Of a DNA stretch of 64,000 nucleotides, positions 1 through 7,990 are shown piece after piece. Each line of letters starts with the position of its first letter. Position 1 is the first letter of the stretch. This DNA comes from an uncultured Pseudomonadota bacterium. Its GTDB lineage: Bacteria; Myxococcota_A; UBA796; SXON01. Location: the NCBI GenBank assembly GCA_903875225.1, contig CAIQVJ010000032.1, positions 1 to 64,000 of the forward strand. The letters are read 5' to 3'. The translations under genes were made by a program, and so were the position numbers. The notes beneath the pieces are model-generated. The model saw only the letters and a list, made by a program, of their open reading frames with translations, was not told the origin of the DNA and made no database searches.

Positions 1-4
1 CGCA

Positions 5-174
5 GTACCTGCTCCGGGGGGCTCGCGCCCCCCAAACCCCCCGGCCGAACGGAAAAAGACGCCGGCCGCGAGTACGCTGCCAACGCCTTTTTCCTGCGGA
101 CCGGTCCCGGCCGGAGCACCGGCCTGCGGACCGACCCGCCGGCTGTACCTGCTCCGGGGGGCTCACGCCCCCCA
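5..174. repeat. 30-bp direct repeat pair with internal hairpin
   Basis: The bases at 5-34 recur at 145-174 with one mismatch (G to A at the 25th base of the window). Each copy contains a G-run, a four-base loop and a C-run (GGGGGGC / GCCCCCC), so it can fold into a strong hairpin. Between them 51-58 (GGAAAAAG) is the inverted complement of 87-94. Nothing in 1-243 looks coding. The elements may be terminators of an upstream gene or members of a dispersed GC-rich repeat family. A TACCAT hexamer at 210-215 is a weak candidate -10 for the operon starting at 244. Confidence 0.55.
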
Positions 175-243
175 CAGGCCGCGGAGCCCCGTCGGGTCCC
201 CGGACGAATTACCATCGGAGCCCGTCACTCCCGGAGCCCCCGC

Positions 244-888
244 GTGTTGCTTGAACAGAAGATGTCGCAGTTCGCGTTGCTGGGGGCCGGTTGGGTCCTG
301 TGGTTGATGGTGGGGCTCTCCGTGCTCTGCGTGGCGCTCGCGTTCGAACGCGCCCTGTACTTCATGCTCAACCGCTCGCCTTCCGACGCGTTCGAGGCCG
401 CCCTCGGCGGTTTTCTGACTGGAGGTGACAGGCCCAGGCTGGAGGCTGCGCTCAGCGAGATGAAGGGCCTCGAGGCCCGCGTCATCCGGGCCGGCCTGGC
501 GGTGGCAGGCGACGGCAAGGTGGACGCCGCGGAGTCAGCGATGGTGGGCACGCTGCAGTTCGAGCGCGGTCGGCTCGAGCGCGGGATCCTGATCGTGGGC
601 ACCGTGGCCTCGAGCGTGCCGTTCGTCGGCCTGTTCGGCACGGTGCTCGGCATCATCAAGGCGTTCCACGACCTGTCACTCACCACGGGCGGCGCGGCGG
701 GCGACAACGCAGGGGCCGTCATGTCCGGCATCTCCGAGGCGCTGGTCTCGACCGCGATGGGCCTCGCCGTCGCCATCCCCGCGGTGGTGCTCTACAACCT
801 GATGCAGAACCACATCAAGGGCATCTGCGGGCGCGTGGAGAGCATGGGCCAGCTCGTGCTCGCGCGGCTGCAGGCAGCGGCGGGCTGA
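244..888 (+). CDS. MotA/TolQ/ExbB proton channel family protein
   Basis: Inner-membrane proton-channel subunit that, with an ExbD/TolR partner, converts proton-motive force into work on a TonB-like or motility protein. The 214-residue protein has three apparent membrane spans: about residues 12-35, 115-138 and 160-182. The last two hold the typical small-residue pattern (GLFGTVLGIIKAF and the EALVSTAMGLAVAIPAV segment). Length is normal for the family. The start is GTG at 244; no good Shine-Dalgarno sequence is seen. The stop overlaps the ATG of the ExbD-like gene (TGATG), so the two are translationally coupled. It could energise the TonB encoded next, or serve as an AglR-like motor subunit for the Glt/Nfs-like cluster downstream; the sequence alone cannot decide. 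Confidence 0.9.
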   Translation: MLLEQKMSQFALLGAGWVLWLMVGLSVLCVALAFERALYFMLNRSPSDAFEAALGGFLTGGDRPRLEAALSEMKGLEARVIRAGLAVAGDGKVDAAESAMVGTLQFERGRLERGILIVGTVASSVPFVGLFGTVLGIIKAFHDLSLTTGGAAGDNAGAVMSGISEALVSTAMGLAVAIPAVVLYNLMQNHIKGICGRVESMGQLVLARLQAAAG

Positions 889-1325
889 TGGCAGGCGGCA
901 AGCTCAAGGGCGGCGGCGACGAGCCGATCACCGACATCAACATCGTGCCCCTCGTGGACATCGTGCTCGTGGTGCTCATCATCTTCATGGTCACGGCCAC
1001 GTACATCGTGAAGCCGGCCATCAAGATCGACCTCCCCGATGCCGCTACCGGGGAGAACGTGGAGCCCACCTCGCTCGGGATCAGCGTCGCGGCCGACGGT
1101 CGCCTCATGCTCGACGGCGAGCAGATCACCGAGGCCGCCCTGACAGCCCGCGTGGCCGAGGAGTTCGCGAAGGACAAGAACGTCGTCTGCCTGATCTCGG
1201 GCGACAAGGAAGCCCGCCACGGCGATGTGACGCACATCATCGACGTGGTGAAGGGCCTGGGCGTCACCAAGTTCGCGATCAACATCGACCCGACGAGCAC
1301 GCCCGCCCCCACCGTGCCAGGGTAG
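888..1325 (+). CDS. ExbD/TolR family biopolymer transport protein
   Basis: Partner of the preceding channel protein. The 145-residue sequence has a short cytoplasmic N terminus, the DINIVPLVDIVLVVLIIFM signature with the membrane-buried Asp at residue 24 that carries protons in this family, and then a periplasmic domain of about 100 residues ending with a Pro-rich tail. Its start overlaps the previous stop by one base, and the next gene begins 4 bases downstream, so it sits in one operon. Only one ExbD-like gene is present, whereas the M. xanthus AglRQS motor has two. That favours a classical ExbB-ExbD-TonB role. Confidence 0.92.
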   Translation: MAGGKLKGGGDEPITDINIVPLVDIVLVVLIIFMVTATYIVKPAIKIDLPDAATGENVEPTSLGISVAADGRLMLDGEQITEAALTARVAEEFAKDKNVVCLISGDKEARHGDVTHIIDVVKGLGVTKFAINIDPTSTPAPTVPG

Positions 1326-1329
1326 GCCG

Positions 1330-2058
1330 GTGAGCTCGATCTCCCCGTTCCACAGCACGCCGCGCTGGCAGCAGGCCCTGCGCAGCACCGCGGGGGTGCT
1401 GTCGATCGGGTTTCACGCGCTGCTCGCGCTGCTGTTCGTGGTGAACCCGGAGCCGGCGAAGAAGGCCGCCCAGTGGGTCCAGGTGCAGGTGGAGAAGAAG
1501 GCGCCAGAACCACCGAAGCCCGAGCCGCCGAAGCCCGAGCCCCCCAAGGAGAAACCCAAGCCGGTGAAGTTCAAGGACATCCCCCCCGTTCCCGCGCCCC
1601 CTCCGCCCGACGTCGCACCCACCCCGGCGCCGCCGCGGCGCGTGCAGGGCCTCTCCGCGAACAGCTTCTCGAACAGCGGCTCCGGGCTCTCGGTGCGGGC
1701 GGGCAACACCACCGACGTCGCGGCTTCAGGCAAGGGCCTCTCGCTCGACGAGGCGAACGGCCCTCGCGCCTGGGCAGCCGTCACCACGCGGCCGAAGATG
1801 AGCCTGCGGCCGGTGTTCGAGGCACCGGAGGCGGCGCAGAAGGCGAACGTGGAGGGCACCGTGGAGGTACGCCTGGACATCGACGAGCACGGCGTCGTCA
1901 CGAGCGCGAAGGTGGTCTCCAAGCCGCTCGGCTACGGCATCGAGGAGGCGTGCATCGCAGCATGGCGGCTCGCGAAGTGGAAGCCCGCGATGCAGGACGG
2001 GGTGGCCGTGGCCGTGACCGGCATGCCCCAATACTGCACGGTCACGGCAAACCCGTGA
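1330..2058 (+). CDS. tonB: TonB family energy transducer
   Basis: Transmits energy from ExbB-ExbD to outer-membrane receptors. The 242-residue protein has an N-terminal membrane anchor at about residues 20-38, a Pro/Glu/Lys-rich periplasmic spacer with repeated EPPKP units at about 55-105, and a TonB C-terminal domain at about 155-242 (VEGTVEVRLDIDEHG...). The start is GTG at 1330, four bases after the ExbD stop. Its stop overlaps the GTG start of the receptor gene. This tight packing suggests a dedicated transporter system rather than a general TonB. Confidence 0.88.
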   Translation: MSSISPFHSTPRWQQALRSTAGVLSIGFHALLALLFVVNPEPAKKAAQWVQVQVEKKAPEPPKPEPPKPEPPKEKPKPVKFKDIPPVPAPPPPDVAPTPAPPRRVQGLSANSFSNSGSGLSVRAGNTTDVAASGKGLSLDEANGPRAWAAVTTRPKMSLRPVFEAPEAAQKANVEGTVEVRLDIDEHGVVTSAKVVSKPLGYGIEEACIAAWRLAKWKPAMQDGVAVAVTGMPQYCTVTANP

Positions 2059-4724
2059 CCAGCGCGCTCCTCCTCCTCGCCCTCTGCACCCCCGCGTTTG
2101 CGGGAGACGGCCCTCCTACGGACCCCGCCGCCGCCCCGTCAGCCGCGCCCGAGGAGCCGCCGCCGCTCACGAAAAACCCCGTCCTCATCACGTTCGTGGA
2201 CGCGCCTTACCCTCCAGAGGCCCAGGCCGCCGCGATCGAGGGCCACGTCGTGCTCGACATCGAGATCGACGCCACGGGGAAGGTCACGAACGTCACCGTC
2301 GAGACGCCCGCCGGCTACGGGTTCGACGAAGCCGCCGTGGCGGCGGCCCAACAGTTCGTTTTCTCCCCCGCCGAGGACGCCACGGGGCCGGTGCCCGTGA
2401 TCATCCAGTTCGACTACGGCTTCGTCTTCAAGGCCGCGGAGCCCGCGCCCGACGCCGTTCCGGCAGAAGCCGGCGTGAACGTCTCCGGAACGCTGCGCGA
2501 GATGGGCTCCCGAAAGCTGCTCCCGCACGTGGCTGTCAGCGTGCTCGCCCCCGCGAACGCCGACGAGGCGCAGAAGCAGATCGCCCGCGATGGCGAGTGG
2601 GTCACCGAGACGGACGACAAGGGCGCGTTCTCCCTGCGCGGCGTGCCGGACGGCACCTGGTCGCTTCGCGCTGCGGACCCGGGCCTCGGCACGGTCAGCC
2701 AGGAGATCACCCTCGCTGCCGGCCAGGCCGTCGAGGTCAAGCTGTGGATGCGTACGGTTCAGACCGACGACACGCTGTACGCCTACTACGACAAGGACAA
2801 GAACGAGGTCACCCAGCGCACGATCTCGATGGACACGGTGCGACGCATCCCCGGAACGTTCGGGGACCCGATCCGCGTCGTCCAGAGCCTGCCCGGCGCC
2901 GCCCGCTCGCCCTTCGGCACCGGTCTCCTGATCATCCGCGGCTCGAACCCGGAGGACTCCGGCGTCTATGTGGACGGCATCCGCATCCCGTACATCTACC
3001 ACCTCGGCGGCTTCGAATCCGTCATCAACCCCGGGCTGGTGGGCGCAGTGGACTACCTCCCCGGCGGCTTCGGCGTGCAATACGGCCGGGGGATGGGCGG
3101 GGTCGTGGATGTCACCACCATCTCCAAGTGGCCCGACCGGAACAAGATCACCTGGAAGACCGACGCGCTCGACTCGGGCGCCATGATCCAGGGCCGGTTC
3201 GGCAAGCACAAGCAGCATGCCATCGGCCTCGCAGGGCGCCGCTCGTACATCGACGCGCTCCTGGGACCGATCCTCGACCTCACCGGGAACCAGGGGTACA
3301 CCATCAAGCCCGTCTGGTACGACTACCAGGCGAAGTACGAACTGCTCGACCACCGCGACAGCTTCAGCGTGCTCGCCTTCGGGTTCGAGGACGTGCTCAC
3401 CGCGCAGAGCCCAGCGGGCACCGCGCAGGGCACCGACCAGGACACCCAGGGCAGCTTCGGCACGACCTACTCCACCCACCGCATCGTGGTGAAGTGGGAG
3501 CACCCGTTCAACGACCACCTCTCGCTCCGGTTCCTGCCGTCCTTCGGGCGGGACTACGCCAGTCTCGTCGTCGGGGACTCCTGGCGCCTCTACCAGACGC
3601 AGTGGCTCGCGGAGGTGCGCACCGAGCTGCCCTGGAAGATCAACGACCATCTCAAGGTCGTGCCCGGCATCGACTTCGTCGGTGGCTGGTCTCCGTTCGA
3701 GGTCGACCTTCCGTTCGACCCGTCCAATTTCGCGTCGACCGACCCGTTGGCCGAACGGCAACCCTTCGCGCTCACCGCCGATCAGACGGGCTGGGGACCC
3801 GATCCCTACCTGTTCGCCAGCATTCGTCCGCTGAAGGACGCCGACCGCTGGGTCATCACCCCAGGCATCCGCGGCACCGTCGCCTGGATCCCGGGGGAGC
3901 TGGAGACAGCGGCCCTGGACCCGCGCATCTCGAGCAAGTTCAGCATCAACCCGCGCATGCGTGTCAAGGGCTCCCTCGGCCTCTACCACCAGCCGCCGCA
4001 GCCGTACCAGATGTACCGGACGGACGACGTGCTCGTGAACCTCACCTCCGAACAGTGCCTCTCGGGCGCCGTCGGCTGGGAGCAGGACGTGGGACAGGCG
4101 ATCCATGGCGAGATTGAAGGGTTCTACAAGGACTTCTCGAACCTCATCGTGGGAAACCCGAACTTCGCCAGCCTGGACGATCCGTTCTTCGTGAACGACG
4201 GCGTCGGGCGCGCCTACGGGGTCGAGATCATCCTCCGGCACGACCCGATCGGGCACTTCTTCGGGTGGGTCAGCTACACGCTCTCCCGAAGCGAGCGCCG
4301 CGACGAGCCCGGAGACGACTGGTACGCCTACGACTACGACCAGACGCACAACCTCGTCGGCGTCGGGGGCTACAAGCTCCCGTGGCAGACCGAGGTCTCG
4401 GCGCGGTTCCAGTACACCACGGGCAACCCGACCACGCCGTACAACCTCGGCGTGTATGACGTCGACCAGGACACCTACTCCGGGTACTCGACCGCGCCAT
4501 ACAACTCCGACCGCCTCCCCCCCTACTGGACCGTGAGCGCACGGATTGACAAGGTCTTTACCTTCAAGGTGTGGAGCCTCGACCTCTTCGTAGACCTGAT
4601 CAACGTTGTGCATGGAACAAACCCGGAATTCCAGATCTACAACTACGACTACACCGAGACGGCGTACATCAAGTCGCTGCCGTTCATCCCGAGTCCGGGC
4701 TTCGAGGCGAAGTTTGAGTTCTAG
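2055..4724 (+). CDS. TonB-dependent receptor with N-terminal TonB-like domain
   Basis: Predicted outer-membrane gated channel of 889 residues. The start chosen is GTG at 2055, overlapping the tonB stop by 4 bases and giving a clean signal peptide (SALLLLALCTPAFA, cleavage near residue 15). The order is: a TonB C-terminal-like domain at about 40-125 (EGHVVLDIEIDATGKV), a carboxypeptidase-regulatory-like domain at about 138-230, a plug at about 255-370 (IIRGSNPEDSGVYVDGI) and a beta-barrel to the end. It finishes with the aromatic residue (EAKFEF) usual for outer-membrane barrels. The N-terminal TonB-like domain is an uncommon fusion. The substrate is unknown. Confidence 0.88.
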   Translation: MTSALLLLALCTPAFAGDGPPTDPAAAPSAAPEEPPPLTKNPVLITFVDAPYPPEAQAAAIEGHVVLDIEIDATGKVTNVTVETPAGYGFDEAAVAAAQQFVFSPAEDATGPVPVIIQFDYGFVFKAAEPAPDAVPAEAGVNVSGTLREMGSRKLLPHVAVSVLAPANADEAQKQIARDGEWVTETDDKGAFSLRGVPDGTWSLRAADPGLGTVSQEITLAAGQAVEVKLWMRTVQTDDTLYAYYDKDKNEVTQRTISMDTVRRIPGTFGDPIRVVQSLPGAARSPFGTGLLIIRGSNPEDSGVYVDGIRIPYIYHLGGFESVINPGLVGAVDYLPGGFGVQYGRGMGGVVDVTTISKWPDRNKITWKTDALDSGAMIQGRFGKHKQHAIGLAGRRSYIDALLGPILDLTGNQGYTIKPVWYDYQAKYELLDHRDSFSVLAFGFEDVLTAQSPAGTAQGTDQDTQGSFGTTYSTHRIVVKWEHPFNDHLSLRFLPSFGRDYASLVVGDSWRLYQTQWLAEVRTELPWKINDHLKVVPGIDFVGGWSPFEVDLPFDPSNFASTDPLAERQPFALTADQTGWGPDPYLFASIRPLKDADRWVITPGIRGTVAWIPGELETAALDPRISSKFSINPRMRVKGSLGLYHQPPQPYQMYRTDDVLVNLTSEQCLSGAVGWEQDVGQAIHGEIEGFYKDFSNLIVGNPNFASLDDPFFVNDGVGRAYGVEIILRHDPIGHFFGWVSYTLSRSERRDEPGDDWYAYDYDQTHNLVGVGGYKLPWQTEVSARFQYTTGNPTTPYNLGVYDVDQDTYSGYSTAPYNSDRLPPYWTVSARIDKVFTFKVWSLDLFVDLINVVHGTNPEFQIYNYDYTETAYIKSLPFIPSPGFEAKFEF

Positions 4725-5643
4725 CAATGCTTCGGCGCGACGCGGGCTGCTCCTCGCCACCCTGCTCCCGGCGCTCGGCGCGTGCGACAGCCTCGGACTG
4801 TCGCAGTCCTTCCAGATCGATCGCCTGCGCATCCTGGCCATCGCCGCAGAGCCCGCGGAGCCCCAACCGGGTGACACGGTCTCGTTCACCTCCCTGGTGG
4901 TCTCCCCGGTCGCCACGGTCGGACTGACGACGTGGTTCGCATGCGACATCTCCGATGGCTACGGCTGCACCCTCGACACGGAGCTGCTCTCGAGCCTCAC
5001 CGGCGACACCTCGAACCTCACGCCTGACGAACTCGCCGCATTGTTCGCCCAGCTTCAGGAAGCCGGCATGATCGGGGTGCAGCCGTATTTCGAGCCTTCC
5101 TGGACGGTCCCCGACGACTACCTGGACGCCCTCACCGACGACCAGAAGCTCGAAGGCACCACCGCGATCGTGACGGTGAGCGCGATCCCCACGGTGGAGG
5201 GCGACTCGGGCACGCTTGACACGGCGGTCGAGGACGTCGAGGTCGCGTACAAGCGCGTGCCTGTCAGCCTCGCGACCACCCCGAACCGCAACCCGCTGGT
5301 CACCGGTCTCACCATCGACGGCGTCGCGATCACCCCCGGCGCCACGGTCACGCTCACCCGCGGCCAGACCTACGCCATCGAGTGCGAGCTCGCAGACGAC
5401 GCGATCGAAGACTACACCTTCGTCGACGACGCGGGCGTCGCCGAGACCCGCACCGAAGAGCCCTACTTCGCATGGTACCTGCAAGAAGGAAGCTTCGACC
5501 AGTCCAATACGCTCTGGCCCTACCATGCGGTGGAGTACACGGCGCCGAGCGATGCCACGATGACAGAGCAGTCCCTGTGGGTCGTCGTGCGGGATCGTCG
5601 CGGTGGAATGGGCTGGATCGAGCAGAAGCTCATCCTGCAGTGA
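4714..5643 (+). CDS. Predicted lipoprotein of the TonB operon
   Basis: A 309-residue predicted lipoprotein of unknown function. The start TTG at 4714 is inferred: it overlaps the end of the receptor gene by 11 bases and places a lipobox (LGAC, Cys 24) after a hydrophobic stretch with two arginines in front. The remainder is Ile/Val/Thr-rich and acidic, as in secreted beta-sandwich proteins, and contains cysteines (CDISDGYGC) likely to form disulfides. Being last in the exbB-exbD-tonB-receptor operon suggests a surface or periplasmic substrate-binding partner of the receptor, but this is inference. I do not recognise a family. Confidence 0.75.
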   Translation: MSSSNASARRGLLLATLLPALGACDSLGLSQSFQIDRLRILAIAAEPAEPQPGDTVSFTSLVVSPVATVGLTTWFACDISDGYGCTLDTELLSSLTGDTSNLTPDELAALFAQLQEAGMIGVQPYFEPSWTVPDDYLDALTDDQKLEGTTAIVTVSAIPTVEGDSGTLDTAVEDVEVAYKRVPVSLATTPNRNPLVTGLTIDGVAITPGATVTLTRGQTYAIECELADDAIEDYTFVDDAGVAETRTEEPYFAWYLQEGSFDQSNTLWPYHAVEYTAPSDATMTEQSLWVVVRDRRGGMGWIEQKLILQ

Positions 5644-5647
5644 AGCC

Positions 5648-6079
5648 CTACTTCGTCTTCGGGGCCACCACGAAGGGCTCCGAGGTCACGCTGCCCATCT
5701 GCTCACAGATGGCGGTCGTGAGCGGGAAGCCGGGCGCGCACCCGGTCCCCCAGGTGAGGATCACGCGGTAGGCACCGGAGCCGGAGGCAGGGCCCGGGAT
5801 GGAGAACGCGAGATCCCCGTCCAACTGCGTGGCCGGGACCTGGGAGTCGCACACCTTCACCGCGGTGGTGAGCCACTTTCCGCCCGTCTTGCGCTCGATC
5901 TCGAGCGGCGCACAGCCGTCGATGAACACCGGTCCATCGACGGTTTCGTGCACGCCGAAGGCGATGGCCTGCCCTTCCTCCGGAGGCGTGGCGGGGATCT
6001 CGATCTGCACGGGGCCGGTCTGCGACGCGGCGGCCGCCCGATGGACGAGAAGGATCAGAGCGGGCAAAGAGAGCGTCAC
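5648..6079 (-). CDS. Secreted hypothetical protein
   Basis: A 143-residue protein starting at GTG on the minus strand, with a probable signal peptide (LSLPALILLVHRAAAAS). The mature part has four cysteines and a pattern (PPEEGQAIAFGV... LEIERKTGGKW... YRVILTWGTGC) that resembles the small Ig-like secreted domains common in bacterial hypothetical proteins. It converges with the lipoprotein gene, four bases away, and diverges from the gene at 6174. Function unknown. Confidence 0.65.
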   Translation of the reverse strand: MTLSLPALILLVHRAAAASQTGPVQIEIPATPPEEGQAIAFGVHETVDGPVFIDGCAPLEIERKTGGKWLTTAVKVCDSQVPATQLDGDLAFSIPGPASGSGAYRVILTWGTGCAPGFPLTTAICEQMGSVTSEPFVVAPKTK

Positions 6080-6104
6080 GAATCCACGACTAACCCCGCG
6101 GCCG

Positions 6105-6113
6105 TGCTATGGT
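6105..6113 (+). promoter_or_regulatory. Candidate extended -10 element upstream of the Glt/Nfs-like operon
   Basis: TGCTATGGT reads as an extended -10 (TGn followed by TATGGT), 60 bases before the ATG at 6174 in a 94-base divergent intergenic region. No convincing -35 hexamer is visible at the right distance, so this is a weak call. Confidence 0.3.
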
Positions 6114-6173
6114 GCGCTGCCGCGCGCCTTGTGGCGCGGATTCTTGCTGACGGAGCCCCCGGAGAAAGCCCTG

Positions 6174-7055
6174 ATGAACATGCTGGCCCGCCTGAAACGA
6201 CGCTCCCCTCTCACGCTGCTCGCCTCCCTCGCCCCCCTGTTGGGCCTGATGGCTGCGCTGCTTCCCGCCCAGGCGCACGCGGGAGACACACACCCGGCCA
6301 CGCAGGCCCTCGACGAGCTGCAGGGCAAGAAAGCCCAGCTCTCGGTCATCCAGAACAAGTTCTTCGTCAAGTCGAACCGGTTCGAGATCGCCCCGATGGT
6401 CGGCTACGTCCCGAACAACTCGTTCGTCTCCAGTCCGGTCGGTGGGGCGTTCCTGGCCTACCACTTCTCCGAGACGTTCGCGGCAGAGGGCAGCATCCTC
6501 TACGGGCCGAACACGGGCGATGGCGGCATCAAGAACCTCACGCAAACGCTCGTCGGCATCGCCTACGAGGGCGACGAGCAGACCACGTTCAAGCAGCCGC
6601 TCGACCGCATCCAGCTCGGGGCCATCTTCGATGCGCGGCTCGCGCCGGTGTACGGCAAGATCAACCTGCTCGGCGAGGGCGTGTTGAACTTCGACTTCTA
6701 CGGCACCGCGGGGCTCGGCCTCCTGCTGATCACCAAGGACTACGCGATCGTGAACCCGGAGTACGTGAACGGGAACGACCCGGGGCACCCCGCCACGAGC
6801 GCGACAGACCCCACGACCGCCGCGAACGTCGCCGTGAACCTCGGCGTCGGCTTCGACTTCTTCCTCACGCAGAGCATCGCGCTGAAGATCGACGCACGCA
6901 GCCTGCTCTACGTCGCGAAGGAGCCCGACTACGGCAACAAGCTGGCCAACGGTCAACCCGTCGACCTGAACAGCCGGCTCTACAACTCGTTCATCACCAC
7001 CGCCGGTGTTTCGATCTTCGTGCCGAAGATGAAGCCGCGCCTCTCCAACTTCTAA
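6174..7055 (+). CDS. Outer-membrane beta-barrel protein, Glt/Nfs (GltA/NfsA) type
   Basis: Predicted outer-membrane barrel of 293 residues, probably the outer anchor of the envelope-spanning complex encoded downstream. The start ATG at 6174 has a GGAGAAAG Shine-Dalgarno sequence 6 bases upstream and gives a signal peptide cleaved after AQAHA (near residue 36). The mature part begins with a short helical stretch (LDELQGKKAQLSVIQNKFF), then alternating beta-strands typical of the myxobacterial outer_membrane beta-barrel domain family. The next gene encodes a related barrel. In M. xanthus, paired barrels of this type (NfsA/NfsB, GltA/GltB) head comparable clusters. The family call is from memory. 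Confidence 0.75.
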   Translation: MNMLARLKRRSPLTLLASLAPLLGLMAALLPAQAHAGDTHPATQALDELQGKKAQLSVIQNKFFVKSNRFEIAPMVGYVPNNSFVSSPVGGAFLAYHFSETFAAEGSILYGPNTGDGGIKNLTQTLVGIAYEGDEQTTFKQPLDRIQLGAIFDARLAPVYGKINLLGEGVLNFDFYGTAGLGLLLITKDYAIVNPEYVNGNDPGHPATSATDPTTAANVAVNLGVGFDFFLTQSIALKIDARSLLYVAKEPDYGNKLANGQPVDLNSRLYNSFITTAGVSIFVPKMKPRLSNF

Positions 7056-7062
7056 GCAGACG

Positions 7063-7980
7063 GTGGCCACCCCCATGATGTTGCTCGCTCTCTCTCTCGC
7101 TGCGCTGCCTGCCCAGGCTTCGACGACCGACCCGGTCGTGGAGGCCCCAGCGGCGTCTGCCCCTGTCACCGTGCACTACCTCGCAAGTGATGCCGTCGCC
7201 GACGACACCCCGACCGACACGTCCTCGGACGACACCGACGACCAGGACGAGAGCTCGGTGAAGTCCGAGAAGGACGACGTCAAGTCCGGCCGCGCCGATG
7301 CGAAGAAGGCGGACGAGGACGACCTCACCAAGAAGTCCAAGAAGCGCGTCATCAAGGTCATCCAGAAGAAGACCTTCATGAAGATCGGACGGTACGAAGT
7401 GGGTCCCGAGATCGGGTTCGTCACGAACGACCCCTTCCTCAACCGCTACGTGATCGGGGCGACGCTCGACTACCACATCACCGAGATCTTCGCTGCGGAA
7501 GTGCAGATCAACTACTCGCCGATCCTCGGGTCCGGCGGAGAGAACGATCCGGACTGGAAGGCACTCTCCAAGCAGCTCCTGCTCGAGAACAGCGTCTCGC
7601 CCGACATCTCCAAGCTCGACGCGATGGGCTCTGCCGCGCTCTCGTTCTCCCCGATCTACGGAAAGGCCGCAGTCGGCCGGAAGATCATCGCGTTCGACAT
7701 GTACGGCGCGTTCGGGTTGGGCGTGGTTCACACGGCAGACGACCCGAAGGCCCTCCAGGTGGACTCGGGGGACGAGCACTTCGTCGGCAGCGACCAGGAA
7801 TGGCACCCGACCACGGTCATCTCGGGCGGCGCACGCGTTGCGTTCGGCGAGAGCATCGCCGCCCGCATCGAGGGCAAGTCGATGTCGTACATCGAGACCA
7901 TCAACAGCACCACCCTCGAGATGAAGAACAACTTCATCCTGCAGGGCGGCGTGACCTTCTTCTTCCCCTCCATGAAGTGA
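7063..7980 (+). CDS. Outer-membrane beta-barrel protein, Glt/Nfs (GltB/NfsB) type
   Basis: A 305-residue paralogue of the preceding barrel, starting at GTG 7063 (an in-frame ATG at 7075 is possible) with a signal peptide ending AQAS. A strongly charged segment of Asp/Glu/Lys follows at about residues 45-95, then the shared motif (VIKVIQKKTFMKIGRYEVGP) and a beta-barrel ending FFFPSMK. The shared sequence is KFF/KTF plus an R(F/Y)E(I/V) strand seen in both proteins. The charged linker is absent from the first barrel and may interact with peptidoglycan or the periplasmic TPR partners. It is the second gene of the operon, seven bases after the first. Confidence 0.75.
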   Translation: MATPMMLLALSLAALPAQASTTDPVVEAPAASAPVTVHYLASDAVADDTPTDTSSDDTDDQDESSVKSEKDDVKSGRADAKKADEDDLTKKSKKRVIKVIQKKTFMKIGRYEVGPEIGFVTNDPFLNRYVIGATLDYHITEIFAAEVQINYSPILGSGGENDPDWKALSKQLLLENSVSPDISKLDAMGSAALSFSPIYGKAAVGRKIIAFDMYGAFGLGVVHTADDPKALQVDSGDEHFVGSDQEWHPTTVISGGARVAFGESIAARIEGKSMSYIETINSTTLEMKNNFILQGGVTFFFPSMK

Positions 7981-7990
7981 GCTGACGGCG

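Noticed and set aside
2139-4949. Long open frame on the minus strand opposite the TonB receptor
   Set aside because: High GC produces long antisense frames; this one is Arg/Val/Glu-rich without any domain and lies wholly under a well-supported gene.
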